This document shows, piece by piece, positions 22,662 through 30,488 of a DNA stretch of 47,215 nucleotides. The notes under the pieces were generated by a model. It was given only the letters and a program-made list of their open reading frames with translations. It was not told the origin of the DNA and made no database searches. This DNA is from DTU089 sp964421815 (GTDB taxonomy: Bacteria > Bacillota > Clostridia > Oscillospirales > Acutalibacteraceae): NCBI GenBank assembly GCA_964421815.1, contig CAYQYT010000016.1, positions 1 through 47,215 on the forward strand. The letters are read 5' to 3'. How positions within the stretch are numbered: the first letter of the stretch is position 1; the number at the start of each line of letters is the position of its first letter. Both the position numbers and the translations under genes were made by a program.

Positions 22662-22955
22662 TTACATAATACCGTCGAAGAATTCGATTGTTTTTGAATC
22701 CTCTGTAAGAGTTACGATAGCTTTCTTCCAAGAAGCTTTATAGCCTTCGAATCTGCCGTATCTTCTCATCTTACCGCTAACGGTGATTGTATTTACCTTT
22801 GCAACCTTAACACCGAAAAGTTCCTCAACTGCTTTTGCAATCTCAACCTTGTTAGCGTCTGTTGCAACTTTAAAGGTATATTTTTTGGAAGCTACACCCA
22901 TCATTGATGCTTCTGTGATGATGGGCTTAATGATAATGTCCTGTGCAAGTTTCAT
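22662..22955 (-). CDS. rplW: Ribosomal protein L23
   Basis: 97 residues, the normal length. L23 surrounds the tunnel exit and docks trigger factor and SRP. IIIKPIITEASM, KKYTFKVATDANKVEIAKA and YKASWKKAIVTL are typical. The start ATG 22955 overlaps the rplD stop (TAATG), with GGAGG about 11 nt upstream. Confidence 0.97.
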   Translation of the reverse strand: MKLAQDIIIKPIITEASMMGVASKKYTFKVATDANKVEIAKAVEELFGVKVAKVNTITVSGKMRRYGRFEGYKASWKKAIVTLTEDSKTIEFFDGIM

Positions 22956-23578
22956 TATGCATATACCTCCTCAATTTTTGTAACGGAATCCTTGAGAACT
23001 ACGAGAGAGTCGCAGTTAAGGATGTCATATACATTAAGAGTATTTACGGTTGAAACCTTAGCACCCTCAATGTTTCTGATGCTCTTGTAGATAACTTCGT
23101 TATTTTCGGGAAGAACTACGAGAACTTTCTTGCCTGCTTTAATAGCAGCAAACATATTTGCCATTTCTTTTGTTTTGATTGCATCAAGTTTGATGGAATC
23201 AAGAACGATCATTTCATCTGCAGCAACCTTGGAAGAAAGAGCAGACTTCATAGCGAGTCTTCTAACCTTCTTGTTGATGGAGATTCCGTATGTGCGAGGC
23301 TTGGGACCGAGAGCAATACCACCGTGATACCACTGGGGAGCTCTTGTTGAACCCTGTCTTGCACGACCTGTTCCTTTCTGACGCCACGGTTTCTTGCCGC
23401 CGCCGCTTACTTCGGAACGAGTTTTTGTGGACTGAGTGCCCTGACGCTGATTTGCTAAGTAACCAACTACAACCAGGTGCATAGCGGACATATTGGGCTC
23501 AATAGCGAAGATAGAATCGTTAAGCTCGATGCTGCCTGCTTTTTTACCTGCCATATCAAGTACTGATAATTTACTCAT
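22955..23578 (-). CDS. rplD: Ribosomal protein L4
   Basis: 207 residues. L4 lines the exit tunnel and, in gamma-proteobacteria, represses the S10 operon by binding its leader; a structured leader precedes rpsJ here. The tunnel loop reads RQGTQSTKTRSEVSGGGKKP and WRQKGTGRARQGSTRAPQW. The C-terminal domain (about 110-207) has the usual Rossmann-like pattern. It starts 16 nt after rplC. Confidence 0.97.
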   Translation of the reverse strand: MSKLSVLDMAGKKAGSIELNDSIFAIEPNMSAMHLVVVGYLANQRQGTQSTKTRSEVSGGGKKPWRQKGTGRARQGSTRAPQWYHGGIALGPKPRTYGISINKKVRRLAMKSALSSKVAADEMIVLDSIKLDAIKTKEMANMFAAIKAGKKVLVVLPENNEVIYKSIRNIEGAKVSTVNTLNVYDILNCDSLVVLKDSVTKIEEVYA

Positions 23579-23594
23579 CTGTTACACTCCTTCC

Positions 23595-24230
23595 TTAAGC
23601 TTTCTTAACGCTGTCAGCAATAACAACTATACCGCCTTTGGGACCCGGAACAGAGCCTTTAATAGCGATGAGGTTGTTTTCGCTGTCAACCTTAACTACT
23701 GTGAGATTTTGAACAGTTACACGCTCTGTACCGAGGTGACCTGCCATTTTTTTGCCTTTGTAAACGCGAGAAGGTGTTGAACAAGCACCAAGTGAACCTG
23801 CGTGTCTGCCAACGGGACCTGTACCATGGGACTCTCTGAGTCTTGCAAAGTTCCAACGTTTGATAGCGCCTGCAGTTCCTTTACCTTTGCTGGTACCAAC
23901 TACATCAACGAAATCGCCTGCGGCAAAAATATCTGCCTTGAGAATGTCGCCAACGTTTACTGCGGAAGTGTCATCGAGTCTGAACTCTTTGAGAACCTTC
24001 TTGGGAGCAACGTCCGCTTTCTTAAAGTGACCGCCCATGGGCTTGTTCACCTTGTTAGCTTTAGCATCGCCGTAGCCAACCTGAACAGCTTCATAGCCGT
24101 CGTTTTCAGTTGTCTTTTTCTGGACAACTACGCAAGGACCGGCTTCGATTACTGTAACGGGAATCATATTACCCTTTTCATCGAAGATCTGTGTCATGCC
24201 GATCTTTTTTCCGATAAGACCTTTTTTCAT
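23595..24230 (-). CDS. rplC: Ribosomal protein L3
   Basis: 211 residues. L3 is an assembly initiator whose loop reaches the peptidyl-transferase centre. It begins MKKGLIGKKIGMTQIF and has the central loop ESHGTGPVGRHAGSLGACST and VYKGKKMAGHLG. GGAGG precedes ATG 24230. The 95-nt spacer from rpsJ contains hairpins (ACCTAT/ATAGGT and GTTGAG/CTCAAC). Confidence 0.98.
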   Translation of the reverse strand: MKKGLIGKKIGMTQIFDEKGNMIPVTVIEAGPCVVVQKKTTENDGYEAVQVGYGDAKANKVNKPMGGHFKKADVAPKKVLKEFRLDDTSAVNVGDILKADIFAAGDFVDVVGTSKGKGTAGAIKRWNFARLRESHGTGPVGRHAGSLGACSTPSRVYKGKKMAGHLGTERVTVQNLTVVKVDSENNLIAIKGSVPGPKGGIVVIADSVKKA

Positions 24231-24325
24231 TTTGTTTTCCTCCTTCAGATTATTGGTTGAGTTTCCTCAACATGACCTGTGACCTATATATAATAGGTAT
24301 ATTCAAAATCAAACTTTATATCGGA

Positions 24326-24637
24326 TTAAAGTTTGATTTCAAAATCAACACCTGCAGGGAGCTCAAGACCTGTAAGAGCCTCAACAGTTTTGTTTGAGGG
24401 TCTGAGAATGTCAATGAGTCTCTTGTGAGTGTGCTGTTCGAACTGTTCACGGGAATCTTTGTACTTGTGAACTGCACGGAGCACTGTGATAACCTCTTTC
24501 TCTGTGGGGAGCGGAATGGGACCGGAAACCTGAGCGCCTGTACGCTTTGCTGTTTCAACGATCTTTTCTGCTGCCTTGTCAACGAGGTTATGATCGTAAC
24601 CTTTGAGTCTGATTCTGATTTTTTCCTTAACTGCCAT
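24326..24637 (-). CDS. rpsJ: Ribosomal protein S10
   Basis: 103 residues, standard. S10 is a small-subunit head protein that also binds NusB as NusE in antitermination. It has RIRLKGYDHNLVDKAAEKI, the long loop with SGPIPLPTEKEVITVLR, and HTHKRLIDILRP. AGGAGG precedes ATG 24637. It is the first gene of the 31-gene S10-spc-alpha run. Confidence 0.98.
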   Translation of the reverse strand: MAVKEKIRIRLKGYDHNLVDKAAEKIVETAKRTGAQVSGPIPLPTEKEVITVLRAVHKYKDSREQFEQHTHKRLIDILRPSNKTVEALTGLELPAGVDFEIKL

Positions 24638-24654
24638 TTTTAACGCCTCCTAAA

Positions 24655-24934
24655 ATTATTGGCGGGCTACGTAAGTTTCAACAACTCACCCGGGCTTATC
24701 GCCCATTCCGTTTAAAAACCGGAATGAACATTCCGGGATGAACTTACGCTCCGAAACAGACGCGTAGCCACAGTTAAGGACGGCACACGTGTTTGTATTC
24801 GGTATTTAATCGCCCGGTTTAAAATCGGACATACTCGGCGGAAATTCCCTGCCTCAAAGGGCAGCCACCTCCCGCGTCATCGCATATCTGCTCGCATCAG
24901 GGCATAAAAAGATAGGGACACGCCCTTCGCGCGC
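24655..24934 (-). promoter_or_regulatory. Structured S10-operon leader RNA
   Basis: About 280 nt from the predicted start to the rpsJ ribosome binding site. Helices visible on the minus strand are GCGGGA/TTCCGC with inner CTGCC/GGCAG, then GTCCG/CGGGC. A distal domain is closed by GGCTA/TAGCC (24769-24765 with 24669-24665) and CGTAAGTT/AACTTACG (24748-24741 with 24677-24670), enclosing CCGGAATG/ATTCCGG (24736-24719), a competing ATTCCG/CGGAAT pairing and GGGC/GCCC. Long S10 leaders in other bacteria bind L4; whether this one does is unknown. Confidence 0.55.
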
Positions 24935-24940
24935 CCTATC
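24905..24940 (-). terminator. Hairpin-U tract overlapping the S10-operon start
   Basis: GATAGGG and CCCTATC pair (24940-24911) and are followed on the minus strand by TTTTT. It probably terminates the gene ending at 25051, but its first arm directly follows the -10 box, so the S10 transcript would retain a shortened GGG...CCC form followed by the U-tract. Confidence 0.65.
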
Positions 24941-24969
24941 ATAATAACACAACATATTCAATATTGCAA
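24941..24969 (-). promoter_or_regulatory. Promoter of the S10-spc-alpha operon
   Basis: Minus strand -35 TTGCAA (24969-24964), 17-nt spacer, -10 TATTAT (24946-24941), predicted start near 24934. No other promoter was seen upstream of rpsJ; 24970-25050 is AT-rich and otherwise featureless. Confidence 0.75.
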
Positions 24970-25050
24970 GTGTTTTTTGGTATTTTTTTAAGAAATTTTA
25001 AAACTTTTTTTGTTACAATACAACAAGTTTTTTCACAAATAATACGCCCG

Positions 25051-25758
25051 TTATTCAACCCCGGTAAAATAATCGGGATATTGAGGCATAACCACGACTT
25101 TTATCATGTTAAAACAAAGTGTACCTTCCTCATAGGAAACACCCACATTACCTTTGGTTTTTCCTGTTGCAATTGCAATGTTTTTATCTTCATCTATATG
25201 ATAAACTTTGTTAAGGGTATCAGGGCTCTTAACAACATTACCGTCCTCGTCCCTTTTGCCGTTAAACTCAAGTACAAAGTTGTTACCCGTATCGGGCTCT
25301 GAGTAAATTGCAACCAAAAGTTCCGTGTCAACACCGTACTTCTCCGAAACAAGCTTTATATACTTGTTGTTATGGTGGTCAGAAAGTTGGTTCTCTCCGT
25401 TTTTAGAAAGTTTTTCATATTCTGCAACGGGATCGTAAGTGTTATTTTCAGTAGTTGCTTGTGTAACACGGTCACCTGCATCTTCATTATTGTAAACATC
25501 ATTATTCGAGACAATACCGTTTGCCTCACTCTCACCACTTGAAGGCTCATCCAAATCAAAATAATCGTTACCTTTGTCCTCATTCGTTGACATCTGAACT
25601 CCGGCGAGTGTGTATAAAGTGGTATCCTCATTTTTAGTTCCGTCATTGGATTTTAAAATGCTTACAATTGCAATGGTAAGCACAATAACCCCAAGGATAA
25701 TGGCAACTGCAAGTGCTATAACAACGCCCATGCCTTTTTTTTCTGATTTATGTTCCAT
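25051..25758 (-). CDS. Membrane-anchored extracytoplasmic protein, unknown
   Basis: 235 residues. One N-terminal membrane helix (about 11-36, Ala/Val/Ile-rich) without a cleavage site, a low-complexity Asp/Glu/Asn/Ser linker (about 38-115), then a compact domain (about 120-235) beginning HNNKYIKLVSEKYGVDTELLVAIYS and ending FNMIKVVVMPQYPDYFTGVE. The helix plus NKYGVDxxLL-type text recalls the start of lytic transglycosylases, but no catalytic Glu context is visible. I do not assign a function. GAGG lies 8 nt upstream of ATG 25758. Confidence 0.65.
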   Translation of the reverse strand: MEHKSEKKGMGVVIALAVAIILGVIVLTIAIVSILKSNDGTKNEDTTLYTLAGVQMSTNEDKGNDYFDLDEPSSGESEANGIVSNNDVYNNEDAGDRVTQATTENNTYDPVAEYEKLSKNGENQLSDHHNNKYIKLVSEKYGVDTELLVAIYSEPDTGNNFVLEFNGKRDEDGNVVKSPDTLNKVYHIDEDKNIAIATGKTKGNVGVSYEEGTLCFNMIKVVVMPQYPDYFTGVE

Positions 25759-25944
25759 GTATTTAACCTCGCAATTCTATATATTGAATAACAGATTACA
25801 GTGTTTTGTCGCGAATTATCTGTCAATCCGATAAAATAAACATTTAATGTTAATTTAGAATTCATAACATCCGGAAAACACAAAAGTGTTTTGCATAAAA
25901 TGCATATATATTATAATGGTATATATAAATAAATGCAATACCCC

Positions 25945-25978
25945 AAAAAAAGAAAGTGCGGAAAACCGCACTCTCTTT
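25945..25978 (-). terminator. Terminator of the 71-aa gene
   Basis: AGTGCGG and CCGCACT pair around AAAA (25955-25972), followed on the minus strand by TTTCTTTTTTT. The rest of 25759-26028 is AT-rich and without a gene. Confidence 0.75.
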
Positions 25979-26028
25979 GTGAAAACTATTGCAATAATTC
26001 ACACTAACCTTTAGCGTATGTAAAAAAC

Positions 26029-26244
26029 TTATAAAGTTGTTTCAGTCGGGGGAGTGAAACTTACAAACACACCGAGAATCATGCCGACAATCGGGAAATC
26101 CATAAGAGGTGCCAAGTTACCTCCATATATAGGGTTGCCTTCACTGTCCGTACCTTCAACTTTAATAAGTTTACCCATTGCATCCGCAATTTCACCTATG
26201 TCAAGTTCGTAGTTAGCGAGAAGCTGCCAGATTTTATCTAACAT
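26029..26244 (-). CDS. Small hypothetical protein (71 aa)
   Basis: It has AGGAGG 8 nt before ATG 26244, an extended -10 (TGCTATTAT) about 35 nt further upstream and a terminator downstream, so it is probably a real monocistronic gene. The product begins MLDKIWQLLANYELDIGEI, an amphipathic helix, and has a Gly-rich middle (DSEGNPIYGGNLAPL) and a short hydrophobic segment (about 50-63, FPIVGMILGVFVSF). I do not recognise it; a membrane-associated small protein is one possibility. Confidence 0.55.
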   Translation of the reverse strand: MLDKIWQLLANYELDIGEIADAMGKLIKVEGTDSEGNPIYGGNLAPLMDFPIVGMILGVFVSFTPPTETTL

Positions 26245-26335
26245 GGATTTTTCCTCCTTTCTTACTTATTCTTGTACACATAATAGCACAAGTATAAAAC
26301 TTTTTATTTCTTATTTAGAAAATACAGATTTTTTT

Positions 26336-27100
26336 TTAGTTTTTGGCAAAATAGCACAATCGACATGGCTTAATTTGTTCATCTTGCAGTAATTTCAACG
26401 GATTGGTAATACAGGCTTTTTCCAAAAATTCAAGATTTATTTCATCGGAATAATTGTCAAAGCAGAAATCTATATCAGTATTTCTCATTCTTAAATCGTG
26501 TGCATCGGAACCGATAAAATCCGCATAACCGTATTTTATCATTTCCTCTGCGAAATTTTGAACCTCTTCTCCAAACATTCCGGCAGCAGAGCCACTGTTC
26601 AACTGAAATAAATTGCCTTTTTCGGAAAGCAGATCGACTCCCTTTCTGTCAAAAAGCAGAAATTCATATCTTTCCGGATGTGCAATAATAGGCACAAGAC
26701 CGTAGGATTTAAGGTATTCCGTCCAGGAAACAACATCATCCAGCGATGTTTTGAAAAAATCGAATTCAATTAAAATATATCTTGTATCATTTAAAGTATA
26801 TGGGTTGAAATATTTTATATTAAAAATATCATCATCGCAAAGAATTTCAAAACCCTTGCAAAGCTTTAAACCAATATTTTCCTCTGCAATTATTTCCTCG
26901 AGCCTGTCAAATTTCATATTTCTCTCATCGAAAAGTTCTTCGGCACTTTCCCAATACATAAGATGGGGTGTCAAAAACAAATGGGATGTACCTGATTGTG
27001 CCGCTATTTCGCACAGTTCGACGCTTTCTCCGAGAGTTCCGGCACCGTCGTCAAGTCCCCAGAGAACATGTGAATGAATATCAATATATTTGTTATTCAA
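26336..27100 (-). CDS. CpsB/CapC-family PHP tyrosine phosphatase
   Basis: 254 residues from a TTG at 27100 (reading MNNKYIDIHSHVLWG); the longer frame runs into the preceding gene without a ribosome binding site, whereas AAAGGGTG lies 8 nt before this TTG. The gene overlaps the end of the AI-2E family gene by 8 nt. PHP metal ligands are visible: HSH near the start, H in LFLTPHLMY, H in IIAHPERYE and DAH in FIGSDAHD. Relatives dephosphorylate capsule-synthesis tyrosine kinases. No capsule genes are nearby, so the substrate is unclear. Confidence 0.85.
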   Translation of the reverse strand: MNNKYIDIHSHVLWGLDDGAGTLGESVELCEIAAQSGTSHLFLTPHLMYWESAEELFDERNMKFDRLEEIIAEENIGLKLCKGFEILCDDDIFNIKYFNPYTLNDTRYILIEFDFFKTSLDDVVSWTEYLKSYGLVPIIAHPERYEFLLFDRKGVDLLSEKGNLFQLNSGSAAGMFGEEVQNFAEEMIKYGYADFIGSDAHDLRMRNTDIDFCFDNYSDEINLEFLEKACITNPLKLLQDEQIKPCRLCYFAKN

Positions 27101-28256
27101 TTTTTTCACCCTTTTCAAATGACCCCGCCGAATTTTCTTGCTCAAGCGAAGCTTTGTTGCCGATTACACCCTCGTCGTACATCAATTTCAAAACAATGAC
27201 TGTCAATGGAAGTATAATAATGCCGAATGTACCGAAAAGCCTTGCACCTATAAACATAGCGGCAATGGTGACTATTGCAGGAAGTCCCACCTGGTTCGCT
27301 ACAAGTTTAGGCTCAATAATTTGCCTGAGAACCGTTATCACAGCATAAAGAACAATAAGACCGATTCCCAAACCCACATCACCGCTGATAAAGCAGTAAA
27401 TTGCCCAAGGAATAATCACGGTACCTGTGCCTAAAACAGGGATAATGTCAACAATACAGGTAACAAAGGCAATGATTGCAATGTAACCGCCCGTATATGC
27501 CCCGATAAGTTTCATAAATGACAAACCTATGAACATTTCCGTAAAAGTAATCAACATTATTGTTGCATAGGCTTTAAAAAGTTTTGCTACACCTTTAGTA
27601 GTGGTGCGCTTTGCGTTCACAAGTTTTTCCCGATGCATATTAGAAACCATTCCAAGAAGCATATTTTTAATAGTTTCATAGTCCGAAGTCATAAAAACAC
27701 AGGAAATCACCGTAACAAGAATGGACAAAAACAATGACGGTATTCCCTTTACAACGTGCCATGCTCCGCTTATGGGTGCTGACAGTACTGACAAATCAAT
27801 ACCACTGCTTTGAGTGCCGATTCTGTCAAAGAAATCCGTAACATATCCGCCGATTGTATCACTTATACCGCGAGGAAGTTTAACAACAAGATTCATTGTA
27901 AATTCCTCCGCCGTCTTAATAAATTCCGAAACCGAGGAGAAATAACCGAACAAATAAGCAAAAAAATCTTTCAATTCGTTTATCAAGCCGTACAACACAG
28001 CGATTATGGTACCGAGAATTAGGACAACAATAAGCAATACCAAAATAATTGAAACAGCACTGTGGGCTTTTATACGAAGTTTTTTGGTAATGGCTCTGAC
28101 CGGCTTCTGAAGGAACATTGAAAGAGCCGCTGCAACAATAAAGGGAAATATATAACCCAGCGCATATTTTACAATAAAATAATACAATCCCACAAAAATC
28201 GCCGTATAAACAAAATTTATGATAAATGATTTACGTTTTTCTGTTACAGCGTCCAA
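27093..28256 (-). CDS. AI-2E family membrane protein (YtvI-like)
   Basis: 387 residues with eight or so membrane helices and a periplasmic-loop region around 110-165. The conserved C-terminal repeat including IIPVLGTGTVIIPWAIYCF, GIGLIVLYAVITVLRQIIEPKLV and GLPAIVTIAAMFIGARLFG is characteristic of the AI-2E/TqsA/YtvI family; clostridial members include sporulation integral membrane proteins. Start is TTG 28256 with GGAGG about 8 nt upstream. The substrate is unknown. Confidence 0.85.
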   Translation of the reverse strand: MDAVTEKRKSFIINFVYTAIFVGLYYFIVKYALGYIFPFIVAAALSMFLQKPVRAITKKLRIKAHSAVSIILVLLIVVLILGTIIAVLYGLINELKDFFAYLFGYFSSVSEFIKTAEEFTMNLVVKLPRGISDTIGGYVTDFFDRIGTQSSGIDLSVLSAPISGAWHVVKGIPSLFLSILVTVISCVFMTSDYETIKNMLLGMVSNMHREKLVNAKRTTTKGVAKLFKAYATIMLITFTEMFIGLSFMKLIGAYTGGYIAIIAFVTCIVDIIPVLGTGTVIIPWAIYCFISGDVGLGIGLIVLYAVITVLRQIIEPKLVANQVGLPAIVTIAAMFIGARLFGTFGIIILPLTVIVLKLMYDEGVIGNKASLEQENSAGSFEKGEKIE

Positions 28257-28291
28257 AACAATCCCTCCGAAACTGTTTAATTATTATTATT

Positions 28292-28320
28292 ATTTTAAAC
28301 TATTGGAATTAAGAATACAA
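28292..28320 (-). promoter_or_regulatory. Promoter of the AI-2E family / PHP phosphatase pair
   Basis: Minus strand -35 TTGTAT (28320-28315), 17-nt spacer, -10 TAAAAT (28297-28292), followed by a run of AAT triplets in the leader. Confidence 0.55.
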
Positions 28321-28449
28321 TAAAAAGATTGAATTTTTAACAATTTTTTATAATTTTTCATAATTTATCATATTTTTTTAAAATTCCTCTTTATTATCTT
28401 GGATTTCTGTGATAAAATGATTTGGAATATACTGTACGGAGGTATCCGA

Positions 28450-29685
28450 ATGCAAATAGCAATTATGGGTTTCGGCACAATCGGTTCAGGTGTAGCGGAA
28501 CTCTTACTAAAAAACCAAAAAAGTATTGTTGCAAAAAGCGGACAGGCTACTCTTGAAATCAAGCACATTCTTGATATTAGAGATTTCAAGGGTCACGAGT
28601 TGGAAAAATGCTTTACAAAAGATTTCAATGATATACTTAATGACCCATCGGTGAATATTGTTGTTGAATGTATGGGAGGAACCGAGCCGGCATACGAATA
28701 TGTTTCTAAAAGCCTTATGGCGGGCAAAAGCGTTGTTTCATCCAACAAGGAACTCGTTGCGGCAAAGGGCTATGAGCTTCTTGAAATGGCAAAGGAAAAC
28801 AATGTTAACTTCTTGTTTGAAGCAAGCGTGGGCGGCGGAATTCCCATTATAAGACCCATCAGCCAGTGCCTTGCAGCAAATGAGATTTGCGAAATCGCAG
28901 GTATTCTTAACGGTACAACAAACTTTATTCTGACAAAGATGATTGTAGATGGAATGTCATTTGAGGATGCACTTAAATTGGCACAGGAGAACGGTTATGC
29001 CGAACGTGATCCATCCGCCGATATTCTTGGTCACGATGCCGCAAGAAAAATTTGTATTCTTGCTTCCCTTTGCTTCGGTAAGCATGTTTACCCGGACTTT
29101 GTTGAAACAGAGGGTATAACCGGTATAACTCCCGAAGATGTTGAATATGCTAAAAACTGGGGCGGAGTAATAAAGCTAATCGGACGTGCCTGCAAACTTG
29201 ACGATAACAGCATCAGCGCAACCGTAGGTCCCTGCCTTATACAGAATCACAGCCAGCTTGCATCCGTTGACGATGTTTTCAATGCAATCCTTGTACGAGG
29301 AGATGCAATCGGCGATGTGGTTTTCTATGGTAAAGGTGCCGGTAAGCTTCCTACGGCGAGCGCAGTTGTTGCAGATATAATTGACTGTGCAAAGCATACA
29401 GCAAAGAGAAAAGCCTTTGGTTGGGGTCCCGCAGAGGACAATTATGTTATTGACCCGGTTTTACAGAGTACTCCTCTTTACGTTCGTGCCGAAACCGATG
29501 ACTATATAGAGGCATACAATCAAATCAATAAAACCTTTGATGGTGCAATTATTCTTCATCGAGATGGCGCACAAAAGAACGAAATCGCTTTCATAACTCC
29601 CGAAATTCGTGAAAAAGAAGCACGAAATGCCATAGCTAATCTCCCGATTGATGTAAAAACATTGCTTAGAGTTCTTGATTATTGA
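28450..29685 (+). CDS. hom: Homoserine dehydrogenase
   Basis: 411 residues from ATG 28450 (MQIAIMGFGTIGSG), with GGAGG 8 nt upstream; an upstream in-frame ATG has no such site. The NAD(P)-binding GFGTIGSG is at 8-15, KELVAAKGYELL and the catalytic-region ILNGTTNFILTKM and RDPSADILGHDAARK are intact. A short ACT-like region ends the protein (about 330-411), consistent with feedback control by threonine. It makes homoserine for threonine and methionine; no other gene of that pathway is adjacent. Confidence 0.96.
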   Translation: MQIAIMGFGTIGSGVAELLLKNQKSIVAKSGQATLEIKHILDIRDFKGHELEKCFTKDFNDILNDPSVNIVVECMGGTEPAYEYVSKSLMAGKSVVSSNKELVAAKGYELLEMAKENNVNFLFEASVGGGIPIIRPISQCLAANEICEIAGILNGTTNFILTKMIVDGMSFEDALKLAQENGYAERDPSADILGHDAARKICILASLCFGKHVYPDFVETEGITGITPEDVEYAKNWGGVIKLIGRACKLDDNSISATVGPCLIQNHSQLASVDDVFNAILVRGDAIGDVVFYGKGAGKLPTASAVVADIIDCAKHTAKRKAFGWGPAEDNYVIDPVLQSTPLYVRAETDDYIEAYNQINKTFDGAIILHRDGAQKNEIAFITPEIREKEARNAIANLPIDVKTLLRVLDY

Positions 29686-29712
29686 TAATAAGATCGGATT
29701 GGAGGAACATTT

Positions 29713-30429
29713 ATGGCAGTTTGCCCTAAATGCGGACAACACCTTAACTTTTGGCACGTAAAAGCCGAATGTCCCTACTGTAATGTTAATATTCCCAACT
29801 ACAATTGGGAGGAAAGGCTCAACGAAGATGCCGCAAATGCAGAAATAGCATGGACTAAGTTCAGGAAATTCACCGGCAACTTCAAAAGTGCTTTATTCGG
29901 GAGTAAACTGAGAATATTGAGGTTTATTTTCACATTTGTTCCCTTGGCGGTACTGATTTTACCCCTTGCGAATTACAGTATAAATCTTCCCTTTGTTTAT
30001 GCGGAATCCGTAAATATGACATTGGTGGATTTCACACTTAACACATTGCTGTCGCTTAATTGGGGTTCTCTTGCAAGTCTTGTAACATCAAATTTTATAG
30101 GCACATCCGTGGGAATGTTGTTTATTTCAATCTTGTTGGTTTATCTTGCAGTAGTTTTCGGTGTCCTTAATTTTGTCTTTGTTTTGGCAAAAGCTCCCAA
30201 ACTCAAAGCAGGTGCCAATATTATAATGTGCGTACTCTCCACTCTTTGCTTTGTTTGTGCGGGTATTCTTTTTACCGTCAGTATATCACTTGCGGAAAGC
30301 ACAAGCATTGCATTTATTTCCGGCTCCGTCAGATACGGAATACTCGTTGGTATCGGTCTTTTCGCTCTTAATGTAATACTTAACAGTGTAATCAACAAAG
30401 GTTTCAAAAAACAAAGAACCGAACAATAA
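29713..30429 (+). CDS. Zinc-ribbon membrane protein, unknown
   Basis: 238 residues. An N-terminal zinc ribbon (CPKCGQHL at 4-11 and CPYCNVNI at about 20-27) is followed by a helical segment and four membrane helices (about 72-92, 135-160, 170-195, 205-225). It starts 27 nt after hom with GGAGG, so it may be cotranscribed. I do not recognise the family; such zinc-ribbon-plus-TM proteins are common in Clostridia. Confidence 0.75.
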   Translation: MAVCPKCGQHLNFWHVKAECPYCNVNIPNYNWEERLNEDAANAEIAWTKFRKFTGNFKSALFGSKLRILRFIFTFVPLAVLILPLANYSINLPFVYAESVNMTLVDFTLNTLLSLNWGSLASLVTSNFIGTSVGMLFISILLVYLAVVFGVLNFVFVLAKAPKLKAGANIIMCVLSTLCFVCAGILFTVSISLAESTSIAFISGSVRYGILVGIGLFALNVILNSVINKGFKKQRTEQ

Positions 30430-30448
30430 AAGCATACAACTAATACAT

Positions 30449-30487
30449 AAAAAGGAACTGTGGAAACATTCATCCACAGTTCCTTTT
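30449..30487. terminator. Bidirectional terminator between converging genes
   Basis: AAAAGGAACTGTGG and CCACAGTTCCTTTT form a long stem with A and T tracts on both sides, ending the zinc-ribbon gene (+) and the GatD-like gene (-). Confidence 0.85.
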
Positions 30488-30488
30488 A

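Noticed and set aside
24655..24934. tRNA or rRNA fragment in the S10 leader
   Set aside because: The stems do not form a cloverleaf and no T-loop GTTCRA is present.
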